64,000 nucleotides of DNA, from assembly GCF_900312815.1 (NCBI RefSeq), contig NZ_OMPE01000009.1, forward strand, positions 1,488,001 through 1,552,000. Reading direction: 5' to 3'. This document shows, one piece after another, positions 28,892 through 37,684 of this stretch. The translations under genes and the position numbers were made by a program. The notes under the pieces are model-generated. The model did no database searches. It saw only the letters and a program-made list of their open reading frames with translations, and was not told the origin of the DNA. How positions within the stretch are numbered: position 1 is the stretch's first letter; each line of letters starts with the position of its first letter. Origin of the DNA: Aquimarina sp. AU474 (GTDB lineage Bacteria; Bacteroidota; Bacteroidia; Flavobacteriales; Flavobacteriaceae).

Positions 28892-30868
28892 TTAATCTTC
28901 TACCAATAACATAATTACATGTGCAGCACTCCAACTAAAATTTTTGGCATGTAAGCCTTGTCCGCTAATCGGGTGATAATTTTCACGAATTGGTTTCCCT
29001 TTTTCTAATAAGCCTTCAGCTCCTTTTAATATTTGGATTGTAGCTTTATTAGCTTCATCATTAAATCCATAATTTCGCAATCCCTTAACGCCAAAATAAG
29101 CTTGATCTAGCCAGTTTGGTCCTCGCCAATAGCCTTTTAACGGAGCAAATTTTTCATGATCTGCACTCATGGTTTGAAAAGGTACTTTGGTATAAAACTT
29201 ATTTGGATTCATCATTCGATTCTTTACTTTTTCTGCTTGATCTTGGGTAGCTACTTTAGCCCAAAGCGCCGTCCAACCTTCACTACCTTCTCCTTTGATA
29301 AAGGTTTTTCCGTCTAAAGAAGTATCATAAAACCACCCATCTTCAATACTGAAAAATTGTGTTTGGATAATGTGCTTTAAAGCTTTTGCTTCTTTTAAAT
29401 AGGTTGCGGCATCAGCACTTTCTAATGCTTTAGCTAATTGAGCGAGGTACAATTTTTCGGCATAGAGATAAGCATTTAGATCTACACTTTCTTGATATAA
29501 GGAATAGGCTCCTTCATTATTTTTTACAATTTTAGAATTGTCAAACCGTATGGCGTTATCCATACCACTTTCCCATTTTGCGGCAATTAAACTACCATCT
29601 GTTGAGCCATATTCACAAATACCATCTTTATCGTGATCACGTTTGTTATACCACCAATAATGATATTTTTTAAGTTTGGGATACATGTATTTTATAAACT
29701 CTAAATCATTATCTTTTTCAAAAACCTTAGTAACTGCCCAAGCTGATAATGGAGGTTTTGTATCTCGGTAATTATGCGCTTCAATCGTAGTATCTCGATA
29801 GACGACATCAGCAACAAAACCATCATTATTTTGAAACTCGAACATGAGTTTAATTTGTTTTTTAGCTAAATCGGTGTTATAAAATGAGAGCCCTACACTA
29901 TGTTTCCAAGAATCCCAAGACCAAAATCCGTTGAACCACTTGTAATGATAACTAGGAAATAAGCCATCGTGTTTAATTTCGCCAGCAGGAATGCGCCAGT
30001 TGTTTTGTAAGGTGAGATGCGCTTTCGCCAAAGTTTCCTTATATATGGTATCCTCAAATTGAGACTTTGCATTCGTAAATAATGCCTGTAATTGCTGGTC
30101 TTTCTCTATTTTTCTTTGGATTAAAAGCGAGTCAAAATTTGTGTTTTTAATCTTTTTAAGTTCATTTTTCCACGAATATTCAGGAAAAATAAAGCTTTGG
30201 GATGTTTGAAGTTTTATGACTTCTTCTGGTTGTAAAGTGATGGTTCTAGGCTCAGTATTATAACTATTGTTTTGACAATTTTCAACGATATCAAAAAACT
30301 GTAAATATCCTATGGCTGGAGTTTTTACTGACGTAATTTTGATGCTATTGCCTTCTGCTTTAAGGTTTAAACTATCAGCAAAAACGGGCTTGTTTTTCCA
30401 TTGATATTTTATAGAAATAGTTCGGCTTGAAGTGTTTTTAATTTCAGATTGAATATGTGCAGTATGTCCAGATGCAAAAATCAATTGCTGGGTAAGTTGA
30501 AGCGCATCTGAGGTGAAGATTTGTTCTAAATGACTGTTGTAACTTGCTGTTTTATGTGATTTCCATTCGATATCTGTAATTGATAATTCGGTCAAGGCCT
30601 TACTTGCCCAAATTCCATTTTGTTGCGTGAGTAAAAAAGGACCTGTAAAACCTGTTAGGTTGGTTGAATCTGGAAAGCTATAGGCAAACCACGCGCCTTG
30701 GTCAGAAAACATTAAACCATCTTTGTCAAACTTATGTTTTGGGATGATTTTATAATTGAGAATGTTTTTAGTGTAAGAAAGTGCTTCAAACCTTTGTATT
30801 TGCTGTAGTTCTTTTTGTGTACAACTAAAAAGTAAAACAATGATGATTACGTAAATTAATTTTTTCAT
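28892..30868 (-). CDS. GH63/trehalase-like glycoside hydrolase, lipoprotein
   Basis: The 658-residue protein has a lipobox ending at Cys16 (IVLLFSC), an N-terminal beta domain, and an (alpha/alpha)6 catalytic region. Family marks are GFWSWDSWKHSVG (about 314-326), ESGMDNAIRF with Asp437 at the general-acid position, YWRGPNW, and ENYHPISG...FSWSAA with Glu629 at the base position. GH63 enzymes cleave alpha-glucosides, and E. coli YgjK belongs here. Its ATG overlaps the stop of the hydroxyproline dehydratase (ATGA), so it is translationally coupled to a collagen-peptide-type pathway. I infer that it may cleave the Glc-alpha1,2-Gal unit of collagen; trehalase-like or other alpha-glucosidase activity is equally open. 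Confidence 0.82.
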   Translation of the reverse strand: MKKLIYVIIIVLLFSCTQKELQQIQRFEALSYTKNILNYKIIPKHKFDKDGLMFSDQGAWFAYSFPDSTNLTGFTGPFLLTQQNGIWASKALTELSITDIEWKSHKTASYNSHLEQIFTSDALQLTQQLIFASGHTAHIQSEIKNTSSRTISIKYQWKNKPVFADSLNLKAEGNSIKITSVKTPAIGYLQFFDIVENCQNNSYNTEPRTITLQPEEVIKLQTSQSFIFPEYSWKNELKKIKNTNFDSLLIQRKIEKDQQLQALFTNAKSQFEDTIYKETLAKAHLTLQNNWRIPAGEIKHDGLFPSYHYKWFNGFWSWDSWKHSVGLSFYNTDLAKKQIKLMFEFQNNDGFVADVVYRDTTIEAHNYRDTKPPLSAWAVTKVFEKDNDLEFIKYMYPKLKKYHYWWYNKRDHDKDGICEYGSTDGSLIAAKWESGMDNAIRFDNSKIVKNNEGAYSLYQESVDLNAYLYAEKLYLAQLAKALESADAATYLKEAKALKHIIQTQFFSIEDGWFYDTSLDGKTFIKGEGSEGWTALWAKVATQDQAEKVKNRMMNPNKFYTKVPFQTMSADHEKFAPLKGYWRGPNWLDQAYFGVKGLRNYGFNDEANKATIQILKGAEGLLEKGKPIRENYHPISGQGLHAKNFSWSAAHVIMLLVED

Positions 30869-31932
30869 CTTAATATAAACCCATTTTTCATTGGGTCGTT
30901 AGGATCAATTACAAAAGTTTGCGTTCCTGTGATATATGCGGTACCTTCAACTTGAGGGATTACGGCTTCAAAAGAACCATAATCTTCTTCAGAAATTACC
31001 GAACCTTTAAATACCGAACCTGTAATACTTTCAATAGTCATTGTATTACCATAATCGATTTCGCCTCGAACTTTATGAATGGCCATGCGTCCTGAAACAC
31101 CAGAACCTGTAGGGCAACGATCTATTTCGCCTTCGGCAAAAACGCATACATTTTTACTGTCGTTTCCTGATGATTGTTTCTTATTATCAATAAAAATCGT
31201 TCCGTAAAGAAAACTTAAATCCTCTTCAAAAGGATGCAAAATTTCTTTGTCTGCTTGCATTACAGCATGTTTAATATCCATTCCTTTGATGATTAATTCC
31301 TTATAAGATTCTGGACTTAAATCAAAATTAAAATTGTTTTTAGCCATATCTACATAGGCATAAAACGCACCTCCATAAGCTAAATCATAAGTCACTTTTC
31401 CTAAACCAGGAACATCAACTATTCTGTCTAATCCAATAACAAAACTGGGTACACAGTGAAAACGCACACCAGTAACTTTATCATTTTTCACATTGGTGTA
31501 TGAAGTAATTCTTCCACAAGGTGCATCAATTTTTAAGACATTATCACCTTCTTGTACCTCGATCCATTGCATTTCTACAGCGAGTGTTGATATAGCAATA
31601 ATAGCGTGACCACACATAGTAGAATAGCCTTCATTGTGTAGAAATAAAATCCCAAAATCACCTTCTTCATTATTTGGAGGTGTTAAAATACAACCATACA
31701 TATCTGCATGCCCTCGGGGTTCAAACATTAAAGTTGTACGCAAGTGATCGTAATGTTTTTTACAATATCTGCGATACTCTAGGACTGAATTTCCCTTTAA
31801 TTTAGGAAACCCATCAACAATAACACGTAAAGGCTCACCACCCGTATGCATATCAATAGTCTTGATCTGCAACCAATTTTCAGGTGATGAGAATTCTGTT
31901 TTAGATAATATGTTTTTATAGGTGTTATTCAT
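30865..31932 (-). CDS. trans-3-hydroxy-L-proline dehydratase (proline racemase family)
   Basis: Proline-racemase-fold enzymes use two Cys for racemase or epimerase action; dehydratases of the L3HYPDH type keep the first and have Thr for the second. Here the first site is MCGHA with Cys107 and the second is DRCPTGSGV with Thr275, so dehydration of trans-3-hydroxy-L-proline to pyrroline-2-carboxylate is predicted. The 355-residue length fits. I chose ATG at 31932, which overlaps the preceding stop by 8 bases; an upstream ATG at 31971 would add a hydrophobic run inside the neighbouring gene. The next gene is the matching reductase family, which supports the call. Confidence 0.88.
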   Translation of the reverse strand: MNNTYKNILSKTEFSSPENWLQIKTIDMHTGGEPLRVIVDGFPKLKGNSVLEYRRYCKKHYDHLRTTLMFEPRGHADMYGCILTPPNNEEGDFGILFLHNEGYSTMCGHAIIAISTLAVEMQWIEVQEGDNVLKIDAPCGRITSYTNVKNDKVTGVRFHCVPSFVIGLDRIVDVPGLGKVTYDLAYGGAFYAYVDMAKNNFNFDLSPESYKELIIKGMDIKHAVMQADKEILHPFEEDLSFLYGTIFIDNKKQSSGNDSKNVCVFAEGEIDRCPTGSGVSGRMAIHKVRGEIDYGNTMTIESITGSVFKGSVISEEDYGSFEAVIPQVEGTAYITGTQTFVIDPNDPMKNGFILR

Positions 31933-32890
31933 TGTTGTTATGGTATCGTTTATAATAATAATTGGCAGCAATTAAATCCTCCAGTGCATGCCCTACCGAT
32001 TTAAAAAGTGTGATTTCATCATTAGACTGCCTTCCTTGTACTTTGCCAGAACATAGTTCGAACAAATCGGCTTTAATATCTTCTTCCTTTAATATTCCGT
32101 TTCGAAGAGGAATAACAATATCTCCACTTTCTTTTAACCCACTTTGAAAGGTATCTAAAAAAACAGAAGCTTTAATAATGGCTTCATCATCGGTCTCGCG
32201 CATATCCTTTTTGTAGCTCCCAACTAAATCAATGTGTTGTCCTGCTTTCAAATACTTACCTAATACCAAAGGCGATTTTGATAAGGTAGCACAAGAAACA
32301 ATAGCAACTTCACTTATTTTTTCTTCAATGGTTTTTATCGCTGAAACAGAAAAATCTTCATCTTTTAGTAGTGATGCAATGGCTCTTGCTTTCTCGAAAG
32401 TGCGCCCCCATACATATACTTTTTTGATGGGTCTAACACTGGAGTGAGCCTTAATAAGATTTGTTGAGAGAGCCCCAGTACCGATCATTAATAATGATGA
32501 GGCATCTGGTTTAGACAAAAAAGAAGAGGCAAGCGCAGAAGCCGCAGCCGTTCGTTTTACAGTTAAACTTTTGGCTTCTAGTATGGCTTTTAAAGTGCCT
32601 TTTACAGCATCAAAATAAATGTAAATACCTTGAATAGATGGTAGATTAAATTGTGCATTTTTAGGACTTACTGTTACCATTTTTACACCTGCATTTTTAC
32701 TAGGATTCCATGCAGGCATTAACAACAGGGTAGAATCTGCATTAACTTCAGGATTTGGAAAATCGTAATGCTGTCGCATAGGAATAATAACTTCCTTTGA
32801 AGAAAATCCCGTTTTTAATTCTGAAATTAATTCTGAAAAAACGGTTTGTTCTTCGATAAAATCAGCAGATATTTGAGTAACTATATTCAT
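31925..32890 (-). CDS. Ornithine cyclodeaminase-family protein, probable pyrroline-2-carboxylate reductase
   Basis: The 321-residue protein has the OCD/mu-crystallin plan: LLMPAWNPSKNAGVKMVTVSP, then KSLTVKRTAAASALASSFLS, and a dinucleotide-binding region LLMIGTGALSTNLIKAHSSV. Members include ornithine cyclodeaminase, alanine dehydrogenase and NAD(P)H-dependent pyrroline-2-carboxylate reductases. Next to a trans-3-hydroxyproline dehydratase, the reductase that turns pyrroline-2-carboxylate into L-proline is the best reading, by context. Confidence 0.85.
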   Translation of the reverse strand: MNIVTQISADFIEEQTVFSELISELKTGFSSKEVIIPMRQHYDFPNPEVNADSTLLLMPAWNPSKNAGVKMVTVSPKNAQFNLPSIQGIYIYFDAVKGTLKAILEAKSLTVKRTAAASALASSFLSKPDASSLLMIGTGALSTNLIKAHSSVRPIKKVYVWGRTFEKARAIASLLKDEDFSVSAIKTIEEKISEVAIVSCATLSKSPLVLGKYLKAGQHIDLVGSYKKDMRETDDEAIIKASVFLDTFQSGLKESGDIVIPLRNGILKEEDIKADLFELCSGKVQGRQSNDEITLFKSVGHALEDLIAANYYYKRYHNNNE

Positions 32891-32953
32891 TTTTTAAAAA
32901 TACAGACTTCTATATGTCTAGTTATCTATCAATCGATTAGAATATGAGTGCAA

Positions 32954-34741
32954 TTAATGAGTCATCTTACATTTATTTTTAAGCCATTTTAATTCTTCTT
33001 TATTTAATAATGGACCGAGCAATTCTATTACATGTTTGTGATAGTTGTTTAACCAGTTAATGTCATTTTTGGTTAATAATTCAAAATCGATAAGATTTGT
33101 ATCTATATAACATAGCGTTAATGGTTCAAAGCTCAAAAACACACCAAATTTGGTTTTGTTAATGATTCTAGAAAGTACTACATTTTCAATTCTAATTCCA
33201 AATTCTTTAGCCACGTAACATCCTGGTTCTATCGTTGTCAATTGATTTGCTAGATGTGGTGTTGTTCCTCTTTTGGTAGTTGCTGTAGTTGCAAACCCTT
33301 GGTCAGGTTCATGAACCATCCCAAAACTTCCGATTCCATGACCGGTACCATGTGGATAATCAAGCCCGTTTTTCCATAAATAAGCTCTAGCAAAAGCGTC
33401 AATTTGCACACCTGCGGTTCCTTCCGGAAATTGTAATTGTTCTAGTTCTATGTAGCCTTTCAAAACTGAAGTATATGCTCTCTTTAGTTCTTCTGAAGGC
33501 GTCCCACCCAACCAAACAGTTCTGGTAATATCTGTAGTGCCATCTTTGTATTGCGCACCACTATCAACTAATAATATACCTTCATTTGAAACCATTGTTG
33601 AATCTTCCTTGGGCGCTGTATAATGGATAATAGCACCATTACCTTTGTATCCAACAATAGCTGCAAAAGATTCTCCTATATAATGTTCTCGCTGTTGCCT
33701 AAAACCTTCAAGTTTTTTACCAATTTCATATTCAGAAATTGCTCTTTTTTCTAATTCTTTTTCTAACCAGATAAAAAATTTCGTTAAGGCTACGCCATCC
33801 TTTAACATACATTTCTTTACCCCTTCAACCTCAATAGTATTTTTAATGGCTTTTAGTTCTTTCGCTAATGAGTTTTCAAAAACAAACGTTCCACGAACAG
33901 CTTCAAAAGTTGCATAATTTAAAGAAGATGCGTCTGTAATTATTATTTTATTTTGAGTTAAAGATGGTAGCATTGCAGCAATGCTATCATAATCATGTAT
34001 AGAAATATTTAACTCTTGAAACATTGAGATTGCAGAAGCAGAGAATCGATGTTTATCGCAAAATAAAATCGAAGTTTTTTTTCCTACTAAAGCATAAGCC
34101 GTTACTAAAGGTGTGAAATCAACATCTTTGGAGCGCATGTTAAATAACCAAGCGATTTCATCCAAAGAAGAAAAAAAATAAAAATCTGCTTGTTGGTTTT
34201 TGATTTTTTCTTTTACTTTTTTAAGTTTTGAAGCTGTTGATTCACCGCTAAACTCTATTGGGTGTATGGTTATTGAATGATTTGGTACATCTGGCCTGTT
34301 GGTCCAAATTTCTTTAGCAAAATGTGGGAGATTTTGAAGTTCTATATTTTTTAATCTAGTAAAACCTTGGATATAGTCGATTTGCGCTTTTGAAAATTGG
34401 CGATAATCAAGCCCAATACTAGAATGTTCATCCAATATATTGCATATCCATTCTATATGTTCGGGAGCATGAGGAATAGATTGCTTGTAGAGTGTTACTT
34501 CATTGTTTTTACATTCTTCTTCAACTTGCAAAAAATAGCGAGAATCTGTCCATAAGGCGGCTATATCTTTGGTAACAACCAATATTCCTGCAGAACCCGT
34601 AAAACCAGAAAAATATGCTCGAAGTTTCCAATGATCAGCAACATATTCGGATTGATGTGGATCGGTAGAAGGGATAATAAAAGCATGTATTCTTTTTGAA
34701 TGCATATATGCCCTTAGATTGCCTATTCTTTCTGTTATCAT
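32954..34741 (-). CDS. Xaa-Pro aminopeptidase (M24B, long form)
   Basis: This enzyme releases the N-terminal residue from peptides with proline in second place. The 595-residue length indicates the three-domain long form: two creatinase-N-like domains (IHAFIIPSTDPHQSEYVADH, then a second at about 165-300), then the metal-binding catalytic part with VDSGAQYKDGTTDITRTVW (two Asp), HGTGHGIGSFGMVHE (His) and two later Glu (TIEPGCY, GIRIENVV). No signal peptide is seen. It sits 78 bases after the dipeptidyl-peptidase gene and 63 bases before the OCD gene. Confidence 0.95.
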   Translation of the reverse strand: MITERIGNLRAYMHSKRIHAFIIPSTDPHQSEYVADHWKLRAYFSGFTGSAGILVVTKDIAALWTDSRYFLQVEEECKNNEVTLYKQSIPHAPEHIEWICNILDEHSSIGLDYRQFSKAQIDYIQGFTRLKNIELQNLPHFAKEIWTNRPDVPNHSITIHPIEFSGESTASKLKKVKEKIKNQQADFYFFSSLDEIAWLFNMRSKDVDFTPLVTAYALVGKKTSILFCDKHRFSASAISMFQELNISIHDYDSIAAMLPSLTQNKIIITDASSLNYATFEAVRGTFVFENSLAKELKAIKNTIEVEGVKKCMLKDGVALTKFFIWLEKELEKRAISEYEIGKKLEGFRQQREHYIGESFAAIVGYKGNGAIIHYTAPKEDSTMVSNEGILLVDSGAQYKDGTTDITRTVWLGGTPSEELKRAYTSVLKGYIELEQLQFPEGTAGVQIDAFARAYLWKNGLDYPHGTGHGIGSFGMVHEPDQGFATTATTKRGTTPHLANQLTTIEPGCYVAKEFGIRIENVVLSRIINKTKFGVFLSFEPLTLCYIDTNLIDFELLTKNDINWLNNYHKHVIELLGPLLNKEELKWLKNKCKMTH

Positions 34742-34819
34742 TAATAAAACTTGCGATTAAAAAATGTTTACGTTAAAGCCGATATATTTATCTATTGTTT
34801 ATACTATGGGTAATACGTT

Positions 34820-37072
34820 TCATTCCCATCTGAAATCCCAGATAGTTTCAGCACCTAATAAATGTTTTACAAAATAATTCCATCGTTTTTTAATAAAATA
34901 TTTTCTATGGATATCTTGATATCCATGACGCTGACTTGGTAAAATCAATAAATCAAAATCCTTATCGGCTTTTATTAAAGCCTCAGCTAGTTTGAAAGTA
35001 GCAGATGGATTAACATTTTCATCAATACCACCATGTGTAATCAGTAATTTTCCTTTAAGATTTTTGGCATTTGTAATATTTGATACGTTATGATAGGTTG
35101 AATCAATAGGCCAACCTTGATACATTTCTGGCCACCATGCTTTTTCCATCCTAAAGTCATGATCTGCAGAACTTGCTACACCTACTTTATAAAAATCTGG
35201 GAAAGTTAATAGTGCTCTTCCTGTATCAAAACCACCGGCAGAATGACCAAAAACTCCAACTTTGTTTATATCAATAAACGAATGAATATTTGCCAAGTGT
35301 TTTATTGCCAAAACATGATCTTCCAAATTATTTCCCATGTTTTTATACGAGTGATCATGAAATTTTTTTGAACGCCCAGAAGTTCCTAATCCATCAATTC
35401 TGATCACAATAAATCCTAATTCGGCTAATGATTGTTCGTTAAAAACACTTTCAAAAGATTTAGGGAAACGCTGAGTATGGGGGCCAGTATAAGTAGCATC
35501 TATAATTGGATATTTTTTAGAAGCATCGAAAAATGTGGGCTTCCAAAAAGCTCCATAGATAGTCGTTTTATAATCCTTTGCTGTTAAGCTAAATGTTTCT
35601 GGTACTTGATATCCTTTGCCTATGGCGTTGGAAATATCTGCTTGAGTTAATTGAACAATTACTTGCCCATTTTTAGCATTTCTTAAAACTGTTTTTGTAG
35701 GAGTTTGAATGGTCGAATAGTTGTCTACAAAGTAGTTCCCATCTTTTGAGAAATTAACAATGTGATGAGTCTTTTCGGGCGTTAAAAGTGAAACATTTCC
35801 TTTAAAATCTACTTTATATAACTGTTGATGATAGGGATTGTTTCCTTCTTCCTTTCCGGAAGCCAAAAAGTAAATGATCTCTTTTTTTTCATCAATATGT
35901 TGAATAGAATTGATGTAGTAATTTCCTTTGGTTAGCCGCTTAGTTTCATTATTCTTTAAATCCAAAAGATACATCTGTCGCCAACCACTTAACTCTGATA
36001 AAAACACTAACTTTTGATTGTCTTCTATAGTTCTATACGTAAAATTATCTATTCCAGTATCACTGATCTCTTCGATTAATGTTTGCTCTTTTCCAGAATT
36101 AAGATCAATCAATTTTGTAAACTCTTTTAAATACCCTCTCTCTGCATAATTTGCAATAAACTTACCAGATTCCTTCATCCAATCTCCATTAACAGAATTT
36201 ATATGAGTACCTGTCGGTAAATTTGTTTTTACTTCTTTTTTAGTCTCAACATTATAAAACACAGGGGTTATTCTTACCATAGTTGTATCACCGGGAGAAC
36301 CTCTGTAGTACGACAGTAATTTTGGTTTATATAAAGAGTCTATACTCCAATCAAGTAAATACATTTTTTCAGCATTTCTAGTATCTACAATACTAGTAGC
36401 AATCCATTTAGAATCTTTAGACCAATCAACATAAAACCGCTTGGGACGTTCCCCGTTTTCTCCTTCCATTTTATCATACCAACCATACCATGAGGCATAT
36501 TCATAACCGTTTTTTCCTTTATTACTTAGCGGATATGCTTTTCCAGTAGTTGTTGATTTAATATAAAGGTTGTAATCTTTGGTGTAGGCAATCCATTTAC
36601 CATCTGGCGATTTACTCTCGTTAGGGTTTGTTTCTTCGTTTTTCTCTTCTTGAAGTTTTAAATTATACGTTTTTAAATCTAAACAATAACGCTTTTTTTT
36701 AGTTGAAAATTCTAACGTGTCAGACCTTTTTTCAATGTTTGAAAGTGATAAGTTATTGGCTTTAAACTTTTCTTGAGTAAGATTGCTTAAAGCTTCTGCT
36801 AATTGTTTTTGATCAAATAGATCAACAATCTTTTTTTCTTTAAATGTTAATGTTTTATAGGACTTACCATTAGTATGATGATTTATAAACCAAATCCCCG
36901 AGTTATCTTTAAACCAGTATACATCTGTGAATAGGTTAAAAGCTGTTTTATTATTGAAATTATCATACATAAAACTTACAGCACTGTCATAGTTTTCTTT
37001 TGTAACTTCTTGAGCTTTCAAATAAAATATTCCAACTAGAAACAGGAAAATAGATAAATAACGTCTATTCAT
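34820..37072 (-). CDS. S9 family dipeptidyl-peptidase (DPP-IV-like)
   Basis: The 750-residue protein has a signal peptide (LSIFLFLVGIFYLKAQ), a beta-propeller DPP-IV N-terminal domain and a C-terminal alpha/beta hydrolase domain. The serine motif is GVFGHSAGGFDTG; the Asp is in THGGIDENVNP and the His in LPSQRHGYQD. S9B enzymes remove Xaa-Pro dipeptides in the periplasm. The nucleophile elbow GHSAGG is less typical than GxSYGG, so exact specificity is uncertain. It is the first gene of the operon and has a promoter. Confidence 0.9.
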   Translation of the reverse strand: MNRRYLSIFLFLVGIFYLKAQEVTKENYDSAVSFMYDNFNNKTAFNLFTDVYWFKDNSGIWFINHHTNGKSYKTLTFKEKKIVDLFDQKQLAEALSNLTQEKFKANNLSLSNIEKRSDTLEFSTKKKRYCLDLKTYNLKLQEEKNEETNPNESKSPDGKWIAYTKDYNLYIKSTTTGKAYPLSNKGKNGYEYASWYGWYDKMEGENGERPKRFYVDWSKDSKWIATSIVDTRNAEKMYLLDWSIDSLYKPKLLSYYRGSPGDTTMVRITPVFYNVETKKEVKTNLPTGTHINSVNGDWMKESGKFIANYAERGYLKEFTKLIDLNSGKEQTLIEEISDTGIDNFTYRTIEDNQKLVFLSELSGWRQMYLLDLKNNETKRLTKGNYYINSIQHIDEKKEIIYFLASGKEEGNNPYHQQLYKVDFKGNVSLLTPEKTHHIVNFSKDGNYFVDNYSTIQTPTKTVLRNAKNGQVIVQLTQADISNAIGKGYQVPETFSLTAKDYKTTIYGAFWKPTFFDASKKYPIIDATYTGPHTQRFPKSFESVFNEQSLAELGFIVIRIDGLGTSGRSKKFHDHSYKNMGNNLEDHVLAIKHLANIHSFIDINKVGVFGHSAGGFDTGRALLTFPDFYKVGVASSADHDFRMEKAWWPEMYQGWPIDSTYHNVSNITNAKNLKGKLLITHGGIDENVNPSATFKLAEALIKADKDFDLLILPSQRHGYQDIHRKYFIKKRWNYFVKHLLGAETIWDFRWE

Positions 37073-37131
37073 AAAAAATGTTTAGATATAAAAAATGAAT
37101 AAATTGTAGAAAATATAGCTAAGCTCTCTAA

Positions 37132-37139
37132 CAAAATTA
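37132..37139 (-). promoter_or_regulatory. -7 box upstream of the peptidase/hydroxyproline operon
   Basis: The minus strand reads TAATTTTG, a perfect TAnnTTTG match, with a weak -33 (TTA 17 bases upstream) and a leader of about 50 bases. The rest of 37140-37359 shows no gene. Confidence 0.45.
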
Positions 37140-37359
37140 TCACTTGTTTCCTGGTTTAAATAATTAATTTTTACCTATTTATGGTATTATATTATCCTTA
37201 ACTAATCTTTAAAGACATAACTATGGTTAATTTATTACAAAAAAAGTAATATGTAATGTGAATAATAATTTGAGTTTTTGTTACTACAATAAGATTTATT
37301 CTATAGTAGTTTTGTTTAAACCTTCATGAACCCTGCTGTATTGAGTTATATTGTAATGT

Positions 37360-37611
37360 TTAAAAAATCTTGAAAGTTGATGCTCTAACAATTAATTCGG
37401 TTTTTACCTCTACTGTTTTATTCATGGTAATATCATTTGCGTCGTCATTTTCGATTTCTTCAATTAAGTATTTTATTGCTGTTTTTCCCATCGTATTCCC
37501 AGGTTGATCGACTGTGGTAAGTTTAGGCTCAATTACAGTGGAGTGTTTAGAATTACTAAACCCAATGACTGCAATTTCCTAGGGGATGTTGATGTTGAAT
37601 TTATTGAGCAT
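37360..37611 (-). pseudogene. Remnant of a LacI-family regulator (C-terminal end)
   Basis: The minus strand encodes EIAVIGFSNSKHSTVIEPKL, then TTVDQPGNTMGKTAIKYLI, ending LIVRASTFKIF and a TAA at 37360-37362. This is the C-terminal end of a LacI/PurR-type sugar-responsive repressor. An in-frame TAG (37579-37581) stands between NINIP and EIAVIGFSN, exactly where the family has an acidic residue. Upstream of ATG 37609-37611 the protein resemblance stops at once, so the DNA-binding head and most of the core are lost. Confidence 0.85.
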
Positions 37612-37631
37612 AGAGAAAAATTTATATAAAT

Positions 37632-37664
37632 AAAAAAGGTGCCAAGCTCTAGAAACTTGACACC
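37632..37664 (-). terminator. Terminator of the TonB receptor/DUF4249 operon
   Basis: On the minus strand the stem GGTGTCAAG / CTTGGCACC (one G-T pair) is followed by six T. It lies 20 bases downstream of the DUF4249 gene. Confidence 0.8.
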
Positions 37665-37684
37665 GAACATCAAACAAACCTAAT

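Noticed and set aside
37200..37330. Imperfect inverted repeat CTACAATAA...TTATTCTATAG and a plus-strand TAGTTTTG in the intergenic region
   Set aside because: There is no plus-strand gene to serve, and the repeat is imperfect in very AT-rich sequence.
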